A stretch of 64,000 bases of DNA from Dastarcus helophoroides (lineage: Eukaryota; Arthropoda; Insecta; Coleoptera; Bothrideridae): contig CM053329.1 of assembly GCA_028583605.1 (NCBI GenBank), positions 14,500,369 to 14,564,368 on the forward strand, given 5' to 3'. The notes beneath the pieces are model-generated. The model saw only the letters and a list, made by a program, of their open reading frames with translations. It was not told where the DNA came from and did not search any database. Numbering within the stretch: the stretch's first letter is position 1; the number at the start of each line of letters is the position of its first letter. Of this stretch, positions 38,601-47,159 are shown piece after piece. The position numbers and the translations under genes were made by a program.

Positions 38601-39510
38601 TCCAAATCTGTGTAAAATAAATAAAAGTTTAAATATTTAGTAAAAGTCAATATTTGGGTAAAATGGCTAAATTTGGAAAAAAGGACGAATTTTAAAAAGA
38701 ATATAGCAAGTTCTAGAAAAAAACCCACAATTTAGAACAAAGTCGAAATAATGTAATTTTGGGAAAAAATTAAAATTTGAGAATGGATCTAAATTTCAAA
38801 AAAAAAGGTCAAAATCTTCAAAAACTATTTTATTTAACATCTCCAATTACTCCAAATGCTTATTTTTTTTATTAAAATATCGACGAAAGATGAATTTTTG
38901 AGAAATAAGTCGAATTTTCAAAGTCGAAAAAATGTAATTTTGGAAAAAAGTAAAATTTGAGAAAAGATTCAAATTTCGAAAAAGAACTTTGAAAAAAAAG
39001 GTCAAAATCTTCAAAAACTATTTTATTTAACATCTTCAATTATTCCAAATTTTTATATTTTTTATTAAAATATCGACACAAAAGATGAATTTTTGAGAAA
39101 TAAGTCGAATTTTTCAGTAAGTTGAATTGAAAAAAATTAACCATTTTCACAAATTGTCGAGTTTTAAGAAGAAAGGAAGGTTTGGCGTAAAAGTCTAATT
39201 TTGGGAACAAAATAGATAATAAAAAAGAAGTCTAAGAGAAAATTTAAAAAATTCGAAACTGCGAAAAAAAGGCAAATTTTGAAGTAAAGGTCTTAATTTT
39301 GAGAAATAAAAGGTCTTTTGGGTTTTTTCGTTGGTCTACAGGTGTCAAAGGGTTCTCTCTGTCTCTCTGTCTCATGTTTTGTCTGATTTATCTGATTTAA
39401 TTTTGAAATAAAATGTCAAATCAGAAATAAAAATTCCTAGCTCTTTGAAATTCACGAAATCAATTTTTTTATTACGGCTGGCTCTTTGGTTTTAAAATTT
39501 TGCCGACCCC
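35649..39510 (-). mobile_element. hAT-like satellite-carrying element E1
   Basis: The left edge (GGGGCACGAGTCGCATTTGG) and right edge (GGCTGGCTCTTTGG...TTTTGCCGACCCC) are the inverse of the two ends of E2 at 57014-63363. It is flanked by TTAGGACG (35641-35648) and TTACGACG (39511-39518), an 8-bp duplication with one change, the hAT-typical length. The interior is almost entirely minus-polarity satellite (about 35770-39310). No transposase frame. The sub-terminal block TTAATGAGTACTCATTTTCT (reverse of 35738-35757) is shared with E2. Confidence 0.75.
36040..38500 (-). repeat. Satellite array with about 550-bp higher-order unit (inside E1)
   Basis: The block GAAAATGTCGATAAAACTT, followed by an AAGTTTCGA stretch, recurs near 36754, 37307 and 37855, with a decayed copy at 38405. 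Spacings are 548-555 bp. Each unit also contains GAGAACAAGGCGA-like and AAGAGATTTCGAAAAAAATGA-like landmarks. The same unit in opposite orientation occurs at 60.1-62.3 kb in E2. Confidence 0.85.
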
Positions 39511-39905
39511 TTACGACGTCTAAATTCCAGAATAACACCATGTAAGGGAGGTCATACAAGTTACGTTTTACAACTAATTCAACAAATAAAATAGTTTTTG
39601 ATTTTCTACGACGTTTTTAATTAAATGTGCACGAGTCAAAGGGTTCTCTCTGTCTCGCTGTCCCATGTTTTGCCTGATTTAATTTTGAAATAAAATGTAA
39701 AATCAGAAATAAAAATTCGTAGCTCTGTGAAATTTACAAAATCAATTTTTTTTATTGTAGCTGGCTCTTTCGGCCGCCCCTGTCTTACGACGTCTAAATT
39801 CCAGAATTACACCATGTAAGGGAGATCATACAAGTTACGTTTTATAACTAATTCAACAATTAAAATAGTTTTTGATTTTCTACGACTTTTTTAATTAAAT
39901 GTATT
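39321..39905. repeat. Tandem duplication of the E1 end and adjoining host DNA
   Basis: The element end (TCAAAGGGTTCTCTCTGTCT to GGCTGGCTCTTTGG) plus flanking DNA (TTACGACGTCTAAATTCCAG to ATTAAATGT) occurs at 39327-39616 and again at 39623-39902. The unit is roughly 265-300 bp, with the second copy lacking part of the element tip. Duplication followed insertion because host flank is included. Confidence 0.8.
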
Positions 39906-40486
39906 ATTCCAATGAAATCGCAAGATCTAGCGCAGTCAATGATTAATTAATTATATTTTATTTTACAAAGCAAAGTATGACAAAATACTCTCATCCGGGG
40001 ACGTTAATGGCAAAGCAAAATATTCCCCAATTGACGCACTGGACTTTCTTTGACGAGAAGTTTGAGTAGAGCTTTTGGAAAAGTGAAAAATGTAAATCAA
40101 AATTTCAACTTCTCCATTTGCATTTAAATTAAGAGATCACAAGCACGACGACAGCATTTCACCCTCTCGTTTGCTCTACTTAAAGGTCAATAATTTTCCT
40201 TTCCATGGAAAATACACATAAATTTGTTAGAGCATTTAAATTAATTCGAGAAATGGCAAACGGCGCACAACGGAAGCAAAGAGAAGTTTGCTTGTGCCCC
40301 CAAATTCTCATTAGGTAGAAAATATTTACCTAAAATAAACCAGATGTAGTATTTTGGCAGCTTCTCTTGGTTAATATTTTGAGACAAAAAGTTAAAAATA
40401 TTGAGAAAAACTCAAGGGGCTTTCATTTAATGATTCGAACGCATAAGAATAAAAGTTACCTTACATAGTGACCTTTGTAACCTTTA
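39906..40486. other. Unique sequence, no gene recognised
   Basis: Ordinary AT-rich DNA without recognisable coding or repeat content. Confidence 0.5.
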
Positions 40487-40529
40487 GTACTTTATACTCT
40501 GGTTGTAACATAATGTAGTAGTACAGTAC

Positions 40530-40674
40530 TAGTATCTCTCTGAAGATGACAGTTTGGCTGCCGAAACGCGTTAGAGCAACGTTTGTTGTGTTTTTTAATC
40601 TTTCTTGGTTTCAGGGGACAAGTTCTGTATTTCAATTTTTGAAGATAATCAAGGACCAGTCCGTTCCACCAAAA
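40530..40674 (+). mobile_element. Family B single complete arm
   Basis: This copy shows the whole arm as a unit: AGTATCTCTCTGAAGATG, the hammerhead-like core, AACGTTTGTTGTGTTTTTTA, CTTGGTTTCAGGGGACAAG, and the end GGACCAGTCCGTTCCACC plus A-rich tail. It lies inside an LTR-like repeat. GTAGTAGT words on both sides may be an old duplication. Confidence 0.85.
40536..40576 (+). ncRNA. Hammerhead-like motif (type B, best-preserved copy)
   Basis: Stem I CTCT (40536-40539) pairs with AGAG (40573-40576). The core is CTGAAGA, then one extra T. Stem II is GACAG/CTGCC with one mismatch, then GAA, and stem III is ACG/CGT with no loop. Position 17 would be U. The single inserted residue between CTGAAGA and stem II departs from the hammerhead consensus, as in types C and D. 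Most other B copies have further core changes (AAAA for GAAA, or lost CTG). Confidence 0.4.
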
Positions 40675-41036
40675 ATAGTGGTAGTAGTTATAAAATTTGT
40701 ATTACTGATTGTGTAGTGTAAGGAACCCTCTGGAAACATTTAATAATGGAAGTGGCCGCGATAATGAATCATATAGTAGATAAGCGCTCTAGATGTTTTC
40801 ACGAGCGATAATCATATTTGTACGGAGATCCGTTCTAGAAACCGGAACGGTATAAATACGCTGTCGTCTTTCCCTCAGAGGAGTTGGTTCGTCAGTCAGT
40901 CAGTTAGTTAGTTAGATAGTTAGATATTCTAATAGTTAAGTGAATTATAATCGTACTGTTCCGAAATAAGTTTGAAATAAAGTGTTTACAATTCAAGAAG
41001 GTTTAATTTTCGAATTAATAACACTCAACAATAAGT

Positions 41037-41182
41037 TAAAAGAGAAAAAAGTACCCTATCTATTTTTGTTTGAAATTTACTAAAACAAACCAAAAATTCA
41101 AGATTAATAATTGTAAAACAAATTGAAATTTATAGAAAATCTCGAAAAATTTCTTAGTCTAAAAAAATAAGGGAGTATAAAA
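41037..41182. other. AT-rich spacer
   Basis: Short AT-rich interval with nothing recognised. Confidence 0.4.
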
Positions 41183-41330
41183 ATTGATATACAAATCTTG
41201 TCCCCTGAAACCCCCTGAAAGATTAAAAAATACAACAAAAGTTGCTCTAATTTTTTAGTCTTTTTTCGGGGGGCAAGATTTGTATATCAAATTTTGCAGA
41301 TAACAAGGACAAGTCCAACAAAAAAAATAA
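41183..41330. mobile_element. Family B element, decayed inverted copy
   Basis: CTTGTCCCCTGAAACC, GATTAAAAAATACAACAAAA, then a deleted right arm (GGGGGGCAAGATTTGTATAT to ACAAGGACAAGTCC). The ribozyme core is lost. No clear duplication. Confidence 0.7.
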
Positions 41331-42321
41331 ATAAATAAGGAAATATAGAAAAATCCTTTTCACTATTGAGTCGTCTGTTGTAGTTTTTTTCTTCCTATGA
41401 TTTCAGTATAACTGGTACCATTAAAACCATTACAATTTTAAAAAAATGATAACCCATAACTTATTATTTACAAAAAAGTAATCGAATTTGCATAATGGTA
41501 TGTTAACCAATCAAATTGATTTCGAATGTGGCTCGACATGATCCTAAAGGGTACATTAAACGACAAAATATGAGAATTTTCCGCTCGATCCTCTACAACA
41601 TATTTTCTGCATTTCCACCGCCAAAGCCACATACACACGAAAACTGCGAAAGAGAAACATGATAATTCGAATGTAATATCATTACCTTTTTATATTGGCA
41701 GTTTGGTTTTACGGCAACGTCCCAGAGATGTGGAATCCGTATGAATTCGAAATGCACCTGAAAGAGGAAAAACATCGATATAAATTTAAAATATTTCAAG
41801 TTTATTCGCCAAAGGCGAACGCCGACGCGAAAGCGATCGTAAACTTCGCCTGTCTTTGGGCTTTGGAATTTGAATTATATTTTGCATTGAAAAGCAAGTT
41901 TTTTTTGAGGTTAGAGGGTCCTGCGAGGATCCTGGGGCGCAGTATTTTGGACATTTTCAATTCGCTTTTATGAGCTGATTATAACATTTCTTAGGCTATA
42001 AACTCGACAACTTCAGAGTTTCAATAGACCATATCGTTCGTTTCGATAAAAATATATCGCAGATTTGAACACTTTAAGAGAGAAACGAATTTAGGAATAA
42101 CTCCTCAAGAGCTGGTTCACGTATGTTTATAAGACCACGTGTTCCAGAGTATTTGATTTCGGAATCCTCGAGGAGAGTTTGAAATCACTCATTATGAATA
42201 GTTCCACCGATGGCGTATCTCACTAATGCCTTCTCGTGATCTAGAACATATCTACTAAAGCGGCTCACTTTATGGTCCCTAATTTAATTTCATAGTAACT
42301 CAATATTGTAAAGAACTGATG
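41331..42321. other. Unique sequence, no gene recognised
   Basis: The 92-codon frame at 41695-41973 starts ATGGCAGTTTGG-like within more balanced, GC-richer sequence (CAAAGGCGAACGCCGACGCG) and is the best non-repeat frame of the region. Its translation shows no motif I know. A host exon is possible but unsupported. Confidence 0.45.
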
Positions 42322-42733
42322 TGTTAGAATCGCTGAGTATGTGGACCCCCTTATGGAATGTACCAGAAAGTTGTTATCTCAAAGTTATTCACGTGCATGT
42401 GTCTAGAACATATTACAGGTCTTTACGAGATGGAGTAGGTATGGGATATAAATATACGCGCTCTCCTACTGCGATTCTTTCAATATTAAGTTATGTTATT
42501 CGTTGTTGTATTGCGTTCTGTTTCTTGTGTTAGAAATCGCTGAGTATGTGGACCCCTTTATGGAATGTGCCAGAAAGTTGTTATCGCAAAGTGACTCAGG
42601 TGGGGGTGTCTAGCCACCTAGAACATACTAAAGGCTTTCACCAGATGGAGTAGGATATAAATATACGTGTTCTCCTATTACGATTCATTCAATATTAATT
42701 TATGTTATTCGTTTTTGTATTAAGTTCTATTTC
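42322..42733 (+). repeat. 206-bp tandem pair, LTR-like
   Basis: Two adjacent units start TGTTAGAA(A)TCGCTGAGTATG at 42322 and 42528. Each contains a CCAGAAAGTTGTTAT block and a GGATATAAATATACG TATA-like box followed by a TCTCCTA start-like region, then a CAATATTAA...GTTATTCGTT block. The second unit has a small insertion. A promoter-bearing short LTR or TRIM-type repeat fused head to tail would explain it. Confidence 0.7.
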
Positions 42734-42736
42734 TTT

Positions 42737-42959
42737 TTTCTTCTTTTTTTAGTAAAACGAATAATTCCTTGGTTATCTTTAAAAATGTTAATACAAAACT
42801 CGTCCCCTGAAACCAAGAAAGATTAAAATACACAACAAAGGTTGCTCCAATGCGTTTCGATAGCGAAGCTATCATCTTCATAGTATCGAAACGCGTTAGA
42901 GCTACCTTTGTTGTGTTCTAGTTTTTCTTGGTTTCAGGGGACAATATTTGTATTTCAAT
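42737..42959. mobile_element. Family B element, inverted copy
   Basis: The left arm has a ribozyme-like core on the minus strand, and the right arm starts mid-core (TATCGAAACGCGTTAGAGC) and runs to the shared CAGGGGACA block. Flanks TTCTATTTCTTT (42725-42736) and TTCTGTTTCTTT (42960-42971) form a 12-bp duplication with one change. Confidence 0.8.
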
Positions 42960-42971
42960 TTCTGTTTCTTT

Positions 42972-43155
42972 GTCAAAATAAAGTGTCCAATTTCACAATT
43001 TATTTATAATTGAACCAAAAATGTTACAAAAACATGATAATTATTAAGATTGAGCAAAATTGGCAAAACATCGATGTTAACATTGATAACTGAAACTTGA
43101 CGATTCAACAATCGTAATAAAACATAGACATTCCATGATGATTAATATCGCACTG
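42972..43155. other. AT-rich spacer
   Basis: No gene. A few ACATCGATGTTAACATTGAT-type palindromic words resemble the 11.7-12.2 kb motif. Confidence 0.4.
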
Positions 43156-43159
43156 TTTT

Positions 43160-43256
43160 TTTTATGGAGTGGACTGGTCCTTCCTTATTATGAAAATTGA
43201 TATTCAAATCTTATCCCCTAAAAACAAGAAGAAATAAAAAAATAAAAAAACACAAA
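43160..43256. mobile_element. Family B left arm, decayed
   Basis: GGAGTGGACTGGTCCTTCC through AAATCTTATCCCCTAAAAAC to a scrambled A-rich end, directly abutting the family A tandem at 43265. Confidence 0.65.
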
Positions 43257-43264
43257 AACAATTT

Positions 43265-43800
43265 CGTATGCAAGTAGAATGCAACCTAGACTACAAATTC
43301 ATGCAGCCCTCCAGGCGTGTATAGTGGAATCATAGGTAGCTCAACTACCAACAATTGAAACACTGCCACCTAGCGAATCGGTTGCTCTCTAGGAACAATT
43401 TCCCAGAAGACAAGGATTCTAATGCACAGACCAATAGGTTTGAACATTTATATATCGAAGTTTGGGAACCAAATACCGATTTCGATCCTGTTAGATCTCG
43501 TCAGTTTGGTATATCCAACTCGAATGCCAACAAATGTTCCGACAAGTAAGTACTAAAACATTCACAGACGTCAAGCGAGTGACTTCTTAGTACTACCACA
43601 TATTGGTCCATAGAGAAACTATGGCCATCGCCAACAATGTCGTATGCAAGTAGAATGCAACCTAGACTACAAATTCATGCAGCCCTCCAGGCGTGTATAG
43701 TGGCGAATCATAGGTAGCTGAAATACCAACAGTTGAAACACTGCCACTTGGCGAAGCGGTTGCTCTCTAGGAGAGTTCCCAGAAGACAATGGTTTAATTG
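43265..43800 (-). mobile_element. Family A tandem: 1.4 copies of a 376-bp hammerhead-carrying unit
   Basis: The block CGTATGCAAGTAGAATGCAA begins at 43265 and again at 43641, giving a head-to-tail repeat of 376 bp. On the minus strand the unit order is CCCAGAAGACA-complement block, GGTGGCAGTGTTTCAA, GGCTGCATGAATTTGTAGTC, GGTTGCATTCTACTTGCATA, GACATTGTTGGCGATGGCC, then the hammerhead, then GGTCTGTGCATTAGAATCC. One hammerhead lies in the complete unit. Tandem units that each carry a ribozyme are what rolling-circle or self-cleaving multimeric RNA would leave after reverse transcription. No clean target duplication is visible. Confidence 0.85.
43468..43512 (-). ncRNA. Hammerhead ribozyme, type I (family A copy 2)
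   Basis: On the minus strand: stem I CCAAA, core CTGACGA, stem II GATC...GATC with a TAACAG loop, GAAA, stem III ATC/GGT, cleavage residue A, then TTTGG. The core is intact with a G-U pair in stem III. It pairs further through the outer stem (GTTGGATATA with TTCCCAAAC). Confidence 0.85.
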
Positions 43801-43947
43801 GTAGTTAAAAGGCAAAAAAAAAGAATGAATTCTAGCATAGATATAAAATTGTTTCAAGTTTAAACGGGAACGTTTCAGCAAAAAATTTTAAGGAAACTTT
43901 GAACTTTTCGAAAATTTAAAATTTTTACTTTGCTGACAATTGCTATA

Positions 43948-46180
43948 CAGGGTGTTACAAAAGTCCGGGCCGCTACTTCAGGAGCATATTCTACACATTA
44001 AAATATGAAAAATGTTGAAATACATTTTTTTCTTTAAATTGCCTCCTAACGGAGATATGACCATTTAAAGATGGCGCCCCTAAAGTGGTTTTTTTACTAC
44101 AAAAAGTTAACGGTTAGTAGCAAAGTCATGAAATTGGGCAAGCAGTTAAAGAATTGGATTAGGCATATTCTCATGTAACATATTTTTTAAATAAGCAGTA
44201 GCGTGGTGTATAGGGGGTTGCCCGCGATTATTTTTTGCCGTAACTTTTTTGTATTGCAATATTTCGACACAAAAGTGCCATAATCGTAAGAAGCAACATT
44301 TTTTATACAAAAAAGGTACTCTTTCTCAAAGTCGCTAAAAGTAACCGTTTCCGAGAAAAAGGCGTTTAAATAATCCTATCCCGTCTTCGAAATTCTAACT
44401 AATTTGTATAAGATAAAATAAGTTGGTCATGCAAACTGATCGTAAAGAAAACAATTGTACTTGACAATATCTGCCAGAGATTGACGTTGTGTCACTGATA
44501 AAATTTGGTCGTAAGCTGTAAACTTTAGCAGTTTTTGTTGTCAATAGTAAGTGTAGTAGTTTTTTAACTTTTCATTATTTTGATAAAATGGATTATTCAA
44601 ATCAAGAAATGGCCGATATGCATTTAATGTACGGGCTTGCAAATTGTAATCGTGCTGAAGCAAGACGGCTTTATGCTGAACGTTTTCCTAATAGACACCT
44701 ACCAGGAGAAAAATTGTTCCAGAAAATTCATGCTCGTTTATGTGAAACAGGAAATTTTGTTTTCAAAGGCGAACTTGTTGGAAGGCCAAACGCAGAAGTT
44801 GCTAATTTAGAGGAGCGTGTGCTTCAGCGAGTTGAAGAAGATCCATGTGTCAGCACTAGACAACTTGCTTTAGCCGAAGGAGTAAATCACGTAACTATCT
44901 GGCGAATTTTGAAATTTTACCAATTTTACCCCTATCATTTTCAAAGAGTGCAAGGGTTACTTGCTGCTGATTATCCTCCAAGAATAGAATTTTGCAACTG
45001 GCTATTGCATAAGATCGCTGAAAATGAGAACTTTCCATCGCTCATATTATTTACGGACGAAGCGGGTTTTACCAGAAACGGGATACTTAACTTTCACAAC
45101 ATGCATCAGTGGCAAGTTGAAAATCCCAATGCAGTTATTCAGTCGAGACATCAGCAACATTTTTCACTTAACATTTGGGGAGGAATAATAGGGGACTCTA
45201 TAATTGGACCGTTTTTTTTACCTCATAGGTTAACAGGAGCATCATATAGACATTTTTTGCAAACAGAGTTACCCGTGTTACTTGAAAATGTTCCACTCAT
45301 AACAAGACAGCGAATGTGGATAATGCACGATGGGGCACCTGCCAATTTTAGTGCAGTTGCTAGGGAATTTTTGAATAACAACTATCATCAACGATGGATA
45401 GGTTGAGGAGGTCCGAAACCATGGCCAGCTAGGTCTCCTGACCTCAATCCACTCGATTTCTACTTATGGGGACATCTAAAGCAGATCGTCTACTCCACAC
45501 CAGTTGACAATATCAATGATCTTCGTGAACGAATTGAAAATGGGTTCAACCAGATTCACAATACACCAGGCATTTGCGAAAGAGTAAGGAGTTCCCTTAG
45601 AAGACGAGCCGAGCAATGTATTGCTGCAGGGGGCAGTAATTTCGAACACTTGCTTTGATTTTTTTTTCTTAATTTTGTACTATTTTTATATCAATGCAGT
45701 TAGTAGTGGATAAATTAGAAATTTGCAAAACGAATTCTAATAAATGCAACAATTTTGTTTAAACGCTTTTTTCTCGGAAACGGTTACTTTTAGCGACTTT
45801 GAGAAAGAGTACCTTTTTTTTATAAAAAATGTTGCTTTTTACGATTATGGCACTTTTGTGTCGAAATATTGCAATACAAAAAAGTTACGGCAAAAAATAA
45901 TCGCGGGCAACCCCCTACACACCACGCTACTGCTTATTTAAAAAATATGTTACATGAGAATATGCTTAATCCAATTCTTTAACTGCTTGCCCAATTTCAT
46001 GACTTTGCTACTAACCGTTAACTTTTTGTAGTAAAAAAACCACTTTAGGGGCGCCATCTTTAAATGGTCATATCTCCGTTAGGAGGCAATTTAAAGAAAA
46101 AAATGTATTTCAACATTTTTCATATTTTAATGTGTAGAATATGCTCCTGAAGTAGCGGCCCGGACTTTTGTAACACCCTG
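43948..46180 (+). mobile_element. Full-length mariner-superfamily element with 423-bp inverted repeats
   Basis: A 2233-bp element starting CAGGGTGTTACAAAAGTCCG and ending with its inverse, flanked by TA on both sides (43946-43947, 46181-46182). The terminal inverted repeats span 43948-44370 and 45758-46180, equal in length and nearly identical (I saw only a few differences, such as AAGAAGC against AAAAAGC). It encodes one transposase broken by a single stop. The high repeat identity and single lesion point to recent insertion. Confidence 0.93.
44588..45658 (+). pseudogene. Mariner-superfamily transposase (DUF4817 plus DDE domain) with one in-frame stop
   Basis: It would catalyse cut-and-paste transposition in the nucleus by binding the 423-bp terminal repeats. 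The N-terminus (residues 1-60, YSNQEMADMHLMYGLANCN) matches the DUF4817 type of insect transposases. A helix-turn-helix-like region follows (about 72-112, VSTRQLALAEGVNHVTIWRI). The acidic triad is D157 in LFTDEAGF, D248 in IMHDGAPANF and D290 in the SPDLNPLDFYLWG block. D248 and D290 are 42 residues apart, a DD41D spacing. TGA at codon 273 (45404-45406) lies between the second and third acidic residues. The frame then continues without further lesion for 83 codons to the stop at 45656-45658. Because an arginine CGA codon is usual at this place in the family, a single CpG transition is the simplest cause. Read-through aside, the product lacks its third catalytic residue. Confidence 0.9.
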
Positions 46181-46365
46181 TATTTTGCTCAAAATTTCAG
46201 TATTAACGTGGAAAATATGGAAAAGTAGTGAAATACATCGGATTTAAATTAACATCAGATTTCAATTAAAACTTAGGGAATAAACTCGAAATTTAAAAAA
46301 AAAAACCGAAAATACACAAATTAAAAATGAGATGAAGTAGAAAATTGAAAAAATTCTTGATTATG

Positions 46366-46502
46366 TAATTTTGGTGAAACTGACTGGTCCTTGGTTTTCT
46401 TTAAAAATTGAAATACAAATAATATCCCCTGAAACCAAGAACACAACAGAGGTTGTATTTTTTAACCTTTCTTGGTTTCAGGGGACAAAATTTGTATTTC
46501 AA
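46366..46502. mobile_element. Family B element, deleted inverted copy
   Basis: TTTTGGTGAAACTGACTGG to CCCCTGAAACCAAG, a short ACACAACAGAGGTTGTA centre, then CTTTCTTGGTTTCAGGGGAC. Flanks TTCTTGATTATG (46354-46365) and TTTTTGATCATG (46503-46514) match at 10 of 12. It lies 190 bp from the right end of the mariner. Confidence 0.75.
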
Positions 46503-46589
46503 TTTTTGATCATGCAGAAAAACGTTGAAATTAAAAAAAAATCAAAATTTATAGACTAAGTTTCTGAAAATTAAAACTAAAAATTTTAA

Positions 46590-47008
46590 TAATGCACAGA
46601 CCAATAGGTTTGAACATTTATTAGATTCGAAGTTTGGAAACCAAATACCGGTTTCGATCTTGTTAGATCTCGTCAGTTTGGTATATCCAACTCGAATGCT
46701 AATAAATGTTCCGACAAGTAAGTACTAAAACAATCACAGGCGTCAAGCGAGTGACTCTTTAGTATTACCATCTATTGGTCCATAGAGAAACTATGGCCAT
46801 CGCCAACAATGTCGTATGCAAGAAGAATGCAACCTAGACTACAAATTCATGCAGCCCTCCAGGCGTGTATAGTGAATCATAGGTAGCTGAACTACCAACA
46901 GTCGCTAGGTGGCAGTGTTTCAACTGTTGGTAGTTCAGCTACCTATGATTCACTATACACGCCTGGAGGGCTGCATGAATTTGTAGTCTAGGTTGCATTC
47001 TTCTTGCA
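46590..47008 (-). mobile_element. Family A element with inverted arm and 12-bp target duplication
   Basis: The left 330 bp are in minus sense and include an intact hammerhead. At about 46903 the sequence turns into plus sense (CGCTAGGTGGCAGTGTTTCA onward) and runs to TTGCA. The region 46817-47008 is therefore a long hairpin with arms of about 85 bp that look identical by eye (ATGCAACCTAGACTACAAAT mirrored by ATTTGTAGTCTAGGTTGCAT). It is bounded by a perfect 12-bp duplication, TAAAAATTTTAA, at 46578-46589 and 47009-47020. The arm identity implies recent formation. Confidence 0.9.
46641..46684 (-). ncRNA. Hammerhead ribozyme, type I (family A copy 3, canonical)
   Basis: On the minus strand: stem I CCAAA, CTGACGA, stem II GATCT-AACA-AGATC (five perfect pairs), GAAA, stem III ACC/GGT without loop, cleavage residue A in a GUA triplet, then TTTGG. 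The outer stem is long: GAACATTTATTAG on one side pairs perfectly with CTAATAAATGTTC on the other (46609-46621 with 46700-46712 region), and an internal loop (ATA/TTT) sits where tertiary contacts with loop II are normally made. All core positions match consensus. Confidence 0.92.
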
Positions 47009-47159
47009 TAAAAATTTTAACTTACACTAAACATTTTGAGTTTATTAATTCTATTTAACATTTTCTCCGACCCAGTTTGAAAATATTTAAATTTTTATTA
47101 ATGAAATGTTAGATAAAATTAACAACCATAATGTTTTAGACCAATGAGTCCATCATAAA

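Larger units (their letters stand above)
40487..41036 (+). mobile_element. Solo-LTR-like repeat, copy 2, split by a family B insertion
   Basis: The LTR start TGTAACATAATGTAGTAG lies near 40503, and the rest resumes after the B insertion at about 40674. It has a clear TATA box (GGTATAAATACGCTGTCGTC at about 40850), a GTCAGTCAGTCAG run, TGTTCCGAAATAAG, an AAATAAAG signal, and ends AACACTCAACA. The same order occurs in the 31.2-kb copy. No internal retrotransposon sequence adjoins. Confidence 0.75.

Noticed and set aside
41695..41973. Host exon
   Set aside because: The 92-codon frame lies in slightly GC-richer sequence, but I could not see a motif, clear splice sites or a neighbouring exon. It is kept only as a remark.
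43257..43812. 12-bp target duplication for the tandem family A copy
   Set aside because: AACAATTTCGTA and GACAATGGTTTA agree at only 7 of 12 positions, so it was not claimed.
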